Assembly: GCA_018970205.1 (NCBI GenBank)
Contig: JAGWWW010000011.1
Span: 1 to 44,563 of the forward strand
Direction of reading: 5' to 3'
From: Actinomycetales bacterium
Lineage (GTDB): Bacteria > Actinomycetota > Actinomycetes > S36-B12 > UBA5976
Length of the DNA stretch: 44,563 nucleotides
The stretch's first letter is position 1. Each line of letters opens with the position of its first letter. A model generated the notes under the pieces. That model was not told the DNA's origin and did no database searches. It was given only the letters and a program-made list of their open reading frames with translations. The position numbers were made by a program, and so were the translations under genes. This document shows positions 26,208 to 34,063 of this stretch, one piece after another.

Positions 26208-26606
26208 TCACACGGTGACGAAGATCTTGCCCTTGCGAATGCTCACGGGGTAGGAGCGCAGCGCCGTGCGCGCCACGTTGTTCGTGGGCTTCCCGGTGGC
26301 AGGGTTGAATGTCGCGCCGTGGGCGCGGCAGAACGCCTGCTTGCCTTGCAGGACCAACTGCGCGCCGGCGTGTGTGCAGATGTTGTCGAACGCCACCCAG
26401 GTGTTGGTCCCGGTGCGCGTGACGAACAGGCTCGGGCTCACGCTTGTGTAGAGCTTGGTCTTGCCGACCGGGTGGGTCGAGGCCAAGCCGATGGCCTTGG
26501 CCGTCGCGGCTGACGCAGGCTGCTCGCCGCGCAGGAACGGCAGCGCGGAGGCGACTGCGCCCGCGACTCGCAGGAATCCGCGCCGGGAAACTCTCAGGTT
26601 GTCCAT
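26208..26606 (-). CDS. Tat-exported Rieske [2Fe-2S] protein
   Basis: The 132-residue protein opens with a Tat signal (Ser7-Arg-Arg-Gly-Phe-Leu12, hydrophobic stretch to about 25, ASA cleavage site near 34). A small Rieske domain follows, with cluster ligands Cys77-x-His79 (ICTHAG) and Cys93-x-x-His96 (FCRAHGATFN), ending PVSIRKGKIFVTV. Folded, cofactor-loaded proteins use Tat, which fits. The partner is unknown; it is not the cytochrome bc1 Rieske, because it lacks the bc1 transmembrane and disulfide pattern. ATG 26606 is preferred; a GTG at 26615 overlaps the stop of the RCC1 gene (GTGA), so the genes are tightly coupled either way. Confidence 0.88.
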   Translation of the reverse strand: MDNLRVSRRGFLRVAGAVASALPFLRGEQPASAATAKAIGLASTHPVGKTKLYTSVSPSLFVTRTGTNTWVAFDNICTHAGAQLVLQGKQAFCRAHGATFNPATGKPTNNVARTALRSYPVSIRKGKIFVTV

Positions 26607-26611
26607 GGTCC

Positions 26612-28528
26612 TCACTTCACTGTCACAATCGTCGTGCCACAGTCAACACCGTCAACGGTGACCTGCGCTGAGAGCGAACCCTTCGCGGAGGGTGTGTACG
26701 CCAGAGTCGCTGACCCGTTCGCAGCAACTGTCGCGCTGACCGAAGCCCCGTTGCCGAGGCTCAAGGTCGCCGATGAGCCGGGTCGCGCGGCTGAGACTGC
26801 CACGGCCAGCGCTTTGCCGACCGCACCGGACGCCGGGACTTTCGACACGGGCACGTAGACGTTCACAGACGCTTTGTAGGCGACCTTGGCGACTGTCGCA
26901 GCCGCAGCGACGCTGCCGGTCTTGGTCACTGAAGCAGTGACGACAGCAGTGCCGTCCCGGTTGGCTACGGCACTTGCCTTGGTCACGCCAGTGAGAGCGA
27001 CGCCCGCCCCGTCCGGTGCCCCGGTCACTGTGAAGACAGCGCTGCCATTGGCCTTCAGCGAGGCTGCGCTGACTGTCACTGCGAACGGGCTCGCGGCGGC
27101 GTACACCGTGCCGCTCGATGCGCCCAACCCGGCGTTGCTCTGGGCGGCGACGGTGAAGGAATACGTCGTCCCGCGGCTGAGCCCGGTAAAGACACAGGGT
27201 GATGCCTTACTGGTGCAAGTTGCGCCGCCCGGAACGGCAGTGACGATGTAGCCGCTGATGACCACCCCGGTCGCCGGTTTCGGCGCCGTCCATATGACGG
27301 TGGCCCCGCGGTCGGCCGGCAGGGCGACCACCGCGCTAGGCGCCGGCGGCGGCACCAGCGGCACCGAAGGGGTGACTGAGCCGGATGCCGCGGGCGCGCC
27401 TGCGCCTGCAGCATTGACTGCCGCCACCGACACCGTCACGGGGACGCCGTTCTTCAGCCCGGAGATCGTGCACGTGGTGACTGAGGCCACCGTCGAGCAC
27501 GTCTGCCCGGTGCTCGCGGTCGCGGTGTAACGGGTTATGGGTGCGCCGCCGTCGAAATCCGGGGACTGCCAACTGGCTGTCACGGTCGCATTCCCCGCGG
27601 AGACTTTGAGGCCGATAGGCACGTCCGGGGCGGCCGGCTGTCCCTGGCCGTCGTCGTTGTTGCCCCAGCAGCGCACAGAACCGTCGGCGGCTACGGCACA
27701 GGTGTGGGCAGCGCCAGCGACAACCAGGCGCGTCGTTGCCAACCCCGCGGGGACCGTCGTCTGGCCGTACATGTTGTTACCCCAGCACACGACCGAGCCG
27801 GCGACGGTCAGCGCGCATGTGTGAGAGTCGCCAGCACTGACCGCCGTTGCGGTCACACCAGCCGGCACAGCGCTCTGACCGTCTTCGTTGTTCCCCCAGC
27901 ACACGACGGACCGCGTTTCCAGCAGCGCGCACGCGTGAAGTCCGCCGACGCTCACCGCGGTCACAGCCGCCGGAAACGTCGGCGGCGCGGCCTGCCCCTC
28001 GGAGTTGTCACCCCAGCAAGTCACCGCGCCCGCTGTCAGCGCGCAGGAGGTGGCGCCGCCGGCGCTGACCGCATCCACAATGGCCACATCGGCCGGCACA
28101 GTCGTCTGACCCTGGTCGTTGGACCCCCAGCAGCGGACGGTGCCGGCCGCAGTGATCGCACAGGTATGGCGCCCGCCGGCGTCGATCGCGGCAACCCCGG
28201 CCAGGTCTGCCGGGACGCCCGTCTGTCCGGCGTCGTTCGCACCCCAACACTTCACCGTACCGGCTGTGGTCAGAGAGCAGATGTGGGCGTCGCCCACTGT
28301 GACTGCCGTCGCGGGACCGGCACCGGCCGGGGTCGCCGTCTGGCCGTCCTCCGCGTAGCCCCAGCAGCGCACGGCCGCCGTGCCGGTGATTGCGCAGTTG
28401 TTGACCCCGCCAACGGCGAATGTCTGAGGGGTGGGGTCAGGTGGCAGCGCGCTGACCATCGGGGCCGCCCATACGCCGACTGCCATGAACACCAGAGCAC
28501 TCGCGAACACCGCTCCTGTGCGACGCAT
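26612..28528 (-). CDS. Secreted RCC1-repeat/fibronectin type III protein
   Basis: The 638-residue protein starts with a signal peptide (MRRTGAVFASALVFMAVG, ending near VSALPPD). Seven RCC1-like blades follow, each of the form G..H.CA...-G.V.CWG.N..GQ, with a paired cysteine in every blade, probably giving a disulfide-stabilised seven-bladed propeller (about 40-320). Then come two FN3 domains (about 320-510, SWQSPDFDGGAPITRY and IWTAPKPATGVVISGY) and two Ig-like beta segments to the C-terminus. No LPXTG motif is seen, so it may be released or held non-covalently. The ATG at 28526-28528 has AGGTGG upstream. A 16-bp palindrome lies 41 bases before the start. Binding partner unknown. Confidence 0.87.
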   Translation of the reverse strand: MRRTGAVFASALVFMAVGVWAAPMVSALPPDPTPQTFAVGGVNNCAITGTAAVRCWGYAEDGQTATPAGAGPATAVTVGDAHICSLTTAGTVKCWGANDAGQTGVPADLAGVAAIDAGGRHTCAITAAGTVRCWGSNDQGQTTVPADVAIVDAVSAGGATSCALTAGAVTCWGDNSEGQAAPPTFPAAVTAVSVGGLHACALLETRSVVCWGNNEDGQSAVPAGVTATAVSAGDSHTCALTVAGSVVCWGNNMYGQTTVPAGLATTRLVVAGAAHTCAVAADGSVRCWGNNDDGQGQPAAPDVPIGLKVSAGNATVTASWQSPDFDGGAPITRYTATASTGQTCSTVASVTTCTISGLKNGVPVTVSVAAVNAAGAGAPAASGSVTPSVPLVPPPAPSAVVALPADRGATVIWTAPKPATGVVISGYIVTAVPGGATCTSKASPCVFTGLSRGTTYSFTVAAQSNAGLGASSGTVYAAASPFAVTVSAASLKANGSAVFTVTGAPDGAGVALTGVTKASAVANRDGTAVVTASVTKTGSVAAAATVAKVAYKASVNVYVPVSKVPASGAVGKALAVAVSAARPGSSATLSLGNGASVSATVAANGSATLAYTPSAKGSLSAQVTVDGVDCGTTIVTVK

Positions 28529-28568
28529 GCGGCCCCACCTGCCCTCCACCCCGGACCCGGCTGCCCGA

Positions 28569-28584
28569 AGGCTCAGCTGAGCCT
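28569..28584. promoter_or_regulatory. 16-bp perfect palindrome, candidate operator/promoter of the RCC1 gene
   Basis: AGGCTCAGCTGAGCCT is perfectly self-complementary. It overlaps a TAGGCT box on the minus strand, 41 bases before the RCC1/FN3 start, so a repressor bound here could block that promoter. The regulator is unknown. Confidence 0.4.
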
Positions 28585-28658
28585 AGGCGCCGTTGGTCGC
28601 GGAATCGTCCCGGCAGTTACTGAGAGCAGTCTGAGAGGCCGGCCCACTGTGCGGCGGT

Positions 28659-29123
28659 TCAGGGGGTGGATGACGAGCCCGAGCAGATTGAGGGTTGGGC
28701 TGCACACAGTGCAGCGACCTTGGCCCCCAGTGCCTGAACCGCATCCTTGTCGGCTTTCAATGCGACGTCTGAGCTGTTGGCCTTCAATTCGATGACCTTG
28801 GTGATCCCGCTCAGACTCGCTTGGAGTGCTGTCAGCCCCACTTGGAGGTTCGATGTCGCCTGCGTGACGCCTTGCATGGTCGTGGTCGCAACGATGACCC
28901 CGCTGGCGACCTTGGACACATCGCTTCGGTCCGCCTTGCCCTGCTTCAGCGCCTTGACCTGCGACGTTAGGCCGGTCACCTGCTTCTGCAGCGCCTTGAT
29001 CTGCGCTGCCGTCGAGGCTGCCGGCGCGCTCACCGCCGGTTGGACGGCACACACGACCACGCCAGCGAGGAAGCCGGCTGTGAGCGCCGCGATCAAGGTC
29101 GTTCGTGGTGCCACATGTGCCAT
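28659..29123 (-). CDS. Small secreted coiled-coil protein with C-terminal cysteine pair
   Basis: The 154-residue protein has a signal peptide (MAHVAPRTTLIAALTAGFLAG, ending near VSAPAAS). A heptad-rich helical region follows (about 40-140), with repeated units of the type K-A-D-R-S-D-V and K-A-D-K-D-A-V. The short tail LCAAQPSICSGSSSTP has two cysteines nine residues apart. ATG 29121-29123 has GAGGTG about 9 bases upstream. I recognise no named family, but the register motif and two-cysteine tail match the long coiled-coil protein at the right edge of the window. It may be a periplasmic or surface stalk, trimeric or dimeric (inference). Confidence 0.7.
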   Translation of the reverse strand: MAHVAPRTTLIAALTAGFLAGVVVCAVQPAVSAPAASTAAQIKALQKQVTGLTSQVKALKQGKADRSDVSKVASGVIVATTTMQGVTQATSNLQVGLTALQASLSGITKVIELKANSSDVALKADKDAVQALGAKVAALCAAQPSICSGSSSTP

Positions 29124-29473
29124 CGCCTGTTTCACCTCAGAAGACGTCGCTGCGAGACTGATGAGAGGGTGTCTGCACGCCCCACTTGGTGACACGACGC
29201 CCCACCGACGTGGTCGCGGCGAACCGGATGCTGAATCCGACACCCTCGAACCGAGCCGGTCCGCTGCTTTACCGCGTGACGCTGCCGCAAACCTCGGGCG
29301 CAGGGGCAAGCATCGGTCAAGCGGCCGCGCTCTCCTGGCCTGTTGCTGAGCCATGGCACTGCGGCCGTGCTCGTCCGGTAGCGGCTCGGCACCGCAATCG
29401 CACGCGGCGTACCCTGACCTCCTGCGGCCGGGCGACCCCGCCGGCCACCCGGATTCATCGAGGACGGACCTCC

Positions 29474-30073
29474 ATGTCATTCAGCGATTCCCACGACACC
29501 GCAGCCGAGCTCGCCGACTTGCGCAAGCGCCGAGACATCAAGGAGATGTCCGCCGCTGAGATCGAGCTGCTCGCGTCCAAGACCGCCGCCATGATGATCG
29601 AGGCGGCCCACACCCGCGAGGGCGCGGCCGAGTCAAAGGCCACGTCGATGCTGGCAGATGCCAGCCGGCAGGTACAGGCCATGCTGGCAGACGCTGAGGC
29701 TGAGGCACGCAAGATCGCAGCCGCAGCGAAGGCGGAGGCTGACAAGCTGCTCGCGGCAGCCGAGGCTGAGTCTGCGGGGCTACGCCGGGAGTTGCAGGCG
29801 AAACTCGGCGACATCGAAGGCGAGCGCCGTCGGCTGCTCGACGCCGCCCAGCGCGAGGCGCGGCAGTTGACCGCAGACGCCGAAGCCAAGGTCGCTCAGT
29901 ACCGCGCCTGGCTGCGTCGGCACGCGGACGATGTTCGCAAGTTGCAGCGAGGGTTGTCTGACCGGCTTGGTGCCATCGCCGAGGCCAGCAGGTCGCATGA
30001 CGAGGCCATCACCCGCGCGGCAGCGGCCCTGGACGAGATGCACCAGTCGTCGGACCCGAGCTCGCAGATCTGA
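29474..30073 (+). CDS. Ala/Glu-rich coiled-coil protein, cytoplasmic, DivIVA-like in character
   Basis: The 199-residue protein is almost entirely predicted coiled coil: SAAEIELLASKTAAMM, then a long run of EAEARKIAAAAKAEADKLLAAAEAES type, then RRELQAKLGDIEGERRRLLDAAQREARQLTADAEAKVAQYR, ending QSSDPSSQI. It has no signal peptide or membrane segment. The composition recalls DivIVA/Wag31-type or ATP-synthase-stalk-like helices, but the N-terminal DivIVA motif is not evident, so no name is given. ATG 29474 is the clear start, although no strong Shine-Dalgarno precedes it. It is convergent with sdhB across a long bidirectional terminator at 30206-30241. Confidence 0.7.
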   Translation: MSFSDSHDTAAELADLRKRRDIKEMSAAEIELLASKTAAMMIEAAHTREGAAESKATSMLADASRQVQAMLADAEAEARKIAAAAKAEADKLLAAAEAESAGLRRELQAKLGDIEGERRRLLDAAQREARQLTADAEAKVAQYRAWLRRHADDVRKLQRGLSDRLGAIAEASRSHDEAITRAAAALDEMHQSSDPSSQI

Positions 30074-30205
30074 GCCGCAGAGGAGTTCCCCACCCAGAAG
30101 GGCCAGACTGCTGAGCGGTCAGCCTCTCGGGAGCCATGGAACTGAGCGACCCGCGCGCAACTTAGAAGCCGGACTTCACGACCGCACCAGACCCGTCGCA
30201 CAAAG

Positions 30206-30241
30206 GCTGAGGGCCGTACCCGCATGGGTACGGCCCTCAGC
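30206..30241. terminator. Bidirectional terminator between the coiled-coil gene and sdhB
   Basis: A 16-bp perfect stem (GCTGAGGGCCGTACCC with GGGTACGGCCCTCAGC) closes on a four-base GCAT loop. The same stem sequence recurs near the tRNA-Lys gene at 42795-42825. Confidence 0.85.
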
Positions 30242-30261
30242 GCATTCAGCAGCGCGCAGGC

Positions 30262-31017
30262 TTACAGCCCCGGCCGCTTACCGATCTTCGAGCCCAACCA
30301 GCGCAGCGGGTCGTACTTGACGTCGACGACACGCTCCTTCATCGGGATGATGGCGTTGTCGGTGATCTTGATGTGCTCCGGGCAGACCTCCGTGCAGCAC
30401 TTGGTGATGTTGCACATGCCCAACCCGTGGTCCTCTTGCGCCTCCACCTTGCGGTCCTTGGAGTCCAGCGGGTGCATATCGAGCTCGGCGAGGCGGATGA
30501 ACATGCGGGGGCCGGCGAAGGCCTCTTTGTTCTCCTCGTGGTCACGGATGACGTGGCAGGTGTTCTGGCACAGGAAGCACTCGATGCACTTGCGGAACTC
30601 CTGGCTGCGCTGCACGTCCACCTGCTGCATGCGGTAGTCCCCCGGTGCCACGCCGGCAGGCGGCGCGAAGGCGGGGATCTGCCGAGCCTTGATGTAGTTG
30701 AACGACACATTGGTCACGAGGTCCCGGATGACGGGGAATGTGCGCAGCGGCGTCACCGTGACAACCTCGTCTTCAGCGAAGGTGTTCATCCGGGTCATGC
30801 ACATGAGCCGCGGCAGGCCGTTGACCTCAGCGCTGCACGAGCCGCACTTGCCGGCCTTGCAGTTCCAGCGCACGGCGAGGTCCGGGGCCTGTGTCGCCTG
30901 CAGTCGGTGAATGATGTCGAGGACGACCTCACCCTCGTTCACCTCGACTGCGAAGTCCACCAGGCCGCCGCCGGTGTCGTCGCCGCGCCAGACGCGGAAC
31001 TTCGCGGTGTAGGTCAT
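30262..31017 (-). CDS. sdhB: Succinate dehydrogenase iron-sulfur subunit
   Basis: The 251-residue electron-transfer subunit carries three cluster motifs: [2Fe-2S] in WNCKAGKCGSCSAEVNGLPRLMC, [4Fe-4S] in CIECFLCQNTC, and [3Fe-4S] in MCNITKCCTEVCP. Electrons pass from SdhA through these to the quinone. The sequence matches the Sdh1-type subunit of mycobacteria and Streptomyces-like relatives. ATG 31015-31017 overlaps the sdhA stop by four bases (ATGA), so translation is coupled. The order sdhC-sdhA-sdhB on one strand forms the operon. Confidence 0.97.
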   Translation of the reverse strand: MTYTAKFRVWRGDDTGGGLVDFAVEVNEGEVVLDIIHRLQATQAPDLAVRWNCKAGKCGSCSAEVNGLPRLMCMTRMNTFAEDEVVTVTPLRTFPVIRDLVTNVSFNYIKARQIPAFAPPAGVAPGDYRMQQVDVQRSQEFRKCIECFLCQNTCHVIRDHEENKEAFAGPRMFIRLAELDMHPLDSKDRKVEAQEDHGLGMCNITKCCTEVCPEHIKITDNAIIPMKERVVDVKYDPLRWLGSKIGKRPGL

Positions 31018-32924
31018 TGCGCACCTCCGGTGGACAGCCCCGCCAACTCCGCGGACGTGAAGTACTTCTCCAGTTCAGAAACCTCGAACAACCCCAACAA
31101 CTCAGAGGGAATGACAGGAATCGGCTGCTTCTCGACGGCGATGCCGTCCCCCTCGGCCCGGCAGACGAGGTTCACCTGACGCCACTGGTTGTCCATGCCC
31201 GGGAAGTCGTCGCGGGTATGGCCGCCGCGCGACTCCTCCCTCATCAGCGCAGCGCGCGCGAGCGCCTCGGACACCAGCAGCAGGTTCGGCAGGTCCAAAG
31301 CGAGGTGCCAGCCTGGGTTGAACGCCCGTCCCCCGGTCACCTTCACTGCGCGCACCCGCTCCTTGAAGGAGTCCAGCCGTGCGATGGCCTCGGCTAGCTC
31401 CGCGCCGTTGCGGATGATGCCGACGAGGTCGTTCATCGTCTGCTGCAACTCGGCGTGGATGGTGTACGGGTTCTCCCCGCCCTCGTTGTGGAACGGCTGC
31501 AGCGCGGTCTGCTCGGCGGTCGCCACCATCTGCGGGGTCACCGACGGGCGGGACCCGGCAATGCCTTGCAGGTAGTCAGCCGCGCCGAGCCCTGCGCGGT
31601 GCCCGAACACGAGCAGGTCCGACAACGAGTTGCCACCGAGGCGGTTGGAGCCGTGCATGCCGCCAGCAACCTCGCCGGCGGCGAACAAGCCGGCAACGCC
31701 CACGGCCGCGGTTGAGTCCGGGTCGACTTCGACCCCGCCCATGACGTAGTGGCAGGTCGGCCCGACTTCCATCGGCTCGGCGGTGATGTCGACTCCCGCG
31801 AGTTCCTTGAACTGGTGGTACATGCTCGGCAGCTTGGCCTTGATGGTCTCCGCCGGCAGGCGCTTGGAGACGTCGAGGAAGACGCCGCCATGCGGTGAGC
31901 CGCGGCCGGCCTTGACCTCGGAGTTGATGGCGCGCGCGACCTCGTCGCGCGGCAGCAGCTCCGGCGGGCGCTTGTTGTTGTCCGGGTCGGTGTACCAGCG
32001 GTCCGCCTCCTCCTCGGTGGTGGCGTACTGCTTCTTGAACACGTCCGGGATGTAGTCGAACATGAACCGACGACCCTCGGAGTTGGTGAGCACGCCGCCG
32101 TCGCCGCGGACGGACTCGGTCACCAGGATTCCCTTGACGCTCGGCGGCCAGACCATGCCGGTCGGGTGGAACTGCACGAACTCCATGTTGATGAGGCGGC
32201 TGCCGCTGCGCGCTGCCAGCGCGTGGCCGTCGCCGGTGTACTCCCAGGAGTTGCTCGTGACCTTGAAAGACTTGCCGATGCCGCCGGTGGCGAGGATCAC
32301 CGCCGGCGCCTCGAAGACGATGAACTCTCCGGTCTCACGCCAGTAGCCGAACGCGCCCGCGATGCGCGGGGCGCCCGAGGCCTCGTCGAGCAGCAGGTCG
32401 GTAATGGAACACTCCGCAAAGACCTTCAGGTGCGACTCGTAGTCACCTGTGGCGGCGAAGTCCTCCTGCTGCAGCGAGACGACTTTCTGCTGCAGCGTGC
32501 GAATGAGCTCCAGGCCGGTGCGGTCGCCGACGTGTGCCAGGCGCGGGTACTCGTGGCCGCCGAAGTTGCGCTGGCTGATCTTGCCGTCCTTCGTGCGGTC
32601 GAACAGGGCGCCGTAGGTCTCAAGCTCCCACACCCGCTGCGGCGCTTCTTTCGCGTGCAACTCCGCCATGCGGTAGTTGTTGAGGAACTTCCCGCCGCGC
32701 ATGGTGTCGCGGAAGTGGACCTGCCAGTTGTCATTGCTGTTCACGTTGCCCATCGCGGCCGCGATGCCGCCCTCGGCCATGACTGTGTGGGCTTTGCCGA
32801 ACAGCGACTTGCACACGATGGCCGTGCGCAGTCCGCGGGAGCGGGCCTCGATGGCCGCGCGCAGCCCGGCGCCGCCGGCGCCGATGACGATGACGTCGTA
32901 GGAGTGACGCTCGATCTGAGACAT
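31014..32924 (-). CDS. sdhA: Succinate dehydrogenase flavoprotein subunit
   Basis: The 636-residue catalytic subunit oxidises succinate to fumarate with covalent FAD. The N-terminal dinucleotide-binding motif VIVIGAGGAGLRAAIEARS is followed by the flavinylation region KSLFGKAHTVMAEGGIAAAMG. Further motifs are the active-site region FVQFHPTGMVWPP, MGGVEVDPD.TAAVGVAGLFAAGEVAGGMHGSNRLGGNSLSD (split across the glycine turn), and REESRGGHTRDD-type C-terminal residues (seen as REESRGGHTRDDFPG). Length matches the Sdh1 flavoprotein. It lies between sdhC (11 bases upstream) and sdhB (4-base overlap). Confidence 0.97.
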   Translation of the reverse strand: MSQIERHSYDVIVIGAGGAGLRAAIEARSRGLRTAIVCKSLFGKAHTVMAEGGIAAAMGNVNSNDNWQVHFRDTMRGGKFLNNYRMAELHAKEAPQRVWELETYGALFDRTKDGKISQRNFGGHEYPRLAHVGDRTGLELIRTLQQKVVSLQQEDFAATGDYESHLKVFAECSITDLLLDEASGAPRIAGAFGYWRETGEFIVFEAPAVILATGGIGKSFKVTSNSWEYTGDGHALAARSGSRLINMEFVQFHPTGMVWPPSVKGILVTESVRGDGGVLTNSEGRRFMFDYIPDVFKKQYATTEEEADRWYTDPDNNKRPPELLPRDEVARAINSEVKAGRGSPHGGVFLDVSKRLPAETIKAKLPSMYHQFKELAGVDITAEPMEVGPTCHYVMGGVEVDPDSTAAVGVAGLFAAGEVAGGMHGSNRLGGNSLSDLLVFGHRAGLGAADYLQGIAGSRPSVTPQMVATAEQTALQPFHNEGGENPYTIHAELQQTMNDLVGIIRNGAELAEAIARLDSFKERVRAVKVTGGRAFNPGWHLALDLPNLLLVSEALARAALMREESRGGHTRDDFPGMDNQWRQVNLVCRAEGDGIAVEKQPIPVIPSELLGLFEVSELEKYFTSAELAGLSTGGAQ

Positions 32925-32935
32925 GTGCTGCCCTA

Positions 32936-33721
32936 TCAGAAGAAGTAGAAGTCGCTGATGGCCCCGGTGGCGACGCAGCGCACGTAGTAGTCAGCCAGTG
33001 CGACGCCGATGAGGGAGAACCAGGCGAACTTGGGGTGGTGGGTGTTCAGCCGCGACACGAGCGTCCACATCTTGTAGCGCAGAGGGTGCTTGCTGAAGTG
33101 GTTCAGCCGCCCGCCCATCGCGTGCCGGCACGAGTGGCACGACAGGGAGTACAGCCAGAGCAGGGTCGCGTTGGTCAGGAGCACCAGCGTGCCCACGCTC
33201 ATGTGGCCCCAGTTGCCCTCGTGGTCGCGGAAGGCGAGGAAGCCGTCGATGGTCAGGAGGGTGTTGAAGACCAGGCCGATGTAGAAGAAGTACCGGTGCG
33301 AGTTCTGCAGCAGCAGCGGCTGCCGGGTCTCGCCGGTGTACTTCTTGTGCGGCTCGCCGACGGCGCAAGCCGGCGGGGACTGCCAGAAGGAGCGGTAGTA
33401 GGCCTTGCGGTAGTAGTAGCAGGTCATCCGGAAGCCCAGCGGGAACACCAGGATGAGCAGCGCCGGCGAGAGCGTCCACCAGGCGCCCACCGGAGTACCC
33501 AGAAGACTGGACTTCTCCACGCACGAGGTCGCCAGACACGGTGAGTAGAACGGCGAGATGAGCGGCTCGGTGAAGTAGTGCGCGCCTTCGAACGCACGCC
33601 AGGTGGCGTAGACGATGAAGGAGAGCAGCACTGCGACGGTGCCGAGCGGCTGCAGCCACCATTTGTCGGTGCGGAGGGTCTTGGCTGCGATCTGCGCGCG
33701 TCCGGGCGCGGTCACGCTCAT
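32936..33721 (-). CDS. sdhC: Succinate dehydrogenase membrane (cytochrome b) subunit, single-polypeptide type
   Basis: The 261-residue protein has five predicted transmembrane helices: a first near 25-42 (VAVLLSFIVYATWRAF), a second in LSPALLILVFPLGFRMTCYYYRKAYYRSF, a third in YFFYIGLVFNTLLTIDG, a fourth in VGTLVLLTNATLLWLYSLSCHSCRH, and a fifth near the C-terminus. No separate sdhD exists, as expected for the di-haem five-helix type used by Mycobacterium Sdh1. His-rich segments (NSHRY, SCHSCRH) are plausible haem ligands. ATG 33721 is preceded by AGGTAAGG. It leads the sdhCAB operon. Confidence 0.93.
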   Translation of the reverse strand: MSVTAPGRAQIAAKTLRTDKWWLQPLGTVAVLLSFIVYATWRAFEGAHYFTEPLISPFYSPCLATSCVEKSSLLGTPVGAWWTLSPALLILVFPLGFRMTCYYYRKAYYRSFWQSPPACAVGEPHKKYTGETRQPLLLQNSHRYFFYIGLVFNTLLTIDGFLAFRDHEGNWGHMSVGTLVLLTNATLLWLYSLSCHSCRHAMGGRLNHFSKHPLRYKMWTLVSRLNTHHPKFAWFSLIGVALADYYVRCVATGAISDFYFF

Positions 33722-34063
33722 GCCTTACCTGCTTTCAGATGCGACTGACATGCATGGCGTCAACGCCCACGCGTCGAAGAACAACATCCGCTGCCGAACG
33801 ATGACATGGCCAAATCTAGTCCGGTTGGCGCCACTCGCATCCCGTGGCTCGCGTACGGCGCGGTGGCACGCCTCACACCGATGGTCGCTGACATCGACCG
33901 GGCCGCGCGTCCCCCGGAAAGGCTGTTCCCCCCTGTGCCGATGCGCCCCGGTCGCCGCCTTTGGGCGAAAGCCGGGGGCGCCCCGCTCGGGTACTCATGC
34001 CCGGCCCGCCTTGCCGGGCCCCCGGACTGACGTAGGTTTTTCAGGACCGCGGTCAGCGTCGCT
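33722..34063. other. Intergenic region upstream of the sdhCAB operon
   Basis: This 342-base region must hold the sdhC promoter. A TAGATT box on the minus strand near 33813-33818 is a weak candidate. It also contains the hairpin at 33999-34019. I see no gene. Confidence 0.5.
33999..34019 (-). terminator. Possible terminator hairpin of the homospermidine synthase gene
   Basis: GCCCGGC and GCCGGGC form a perfect 7-bp stem with a 7-base loop, about 45 bases downstream of the gene's stop. No T-run follows. Confidence 0.35.
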
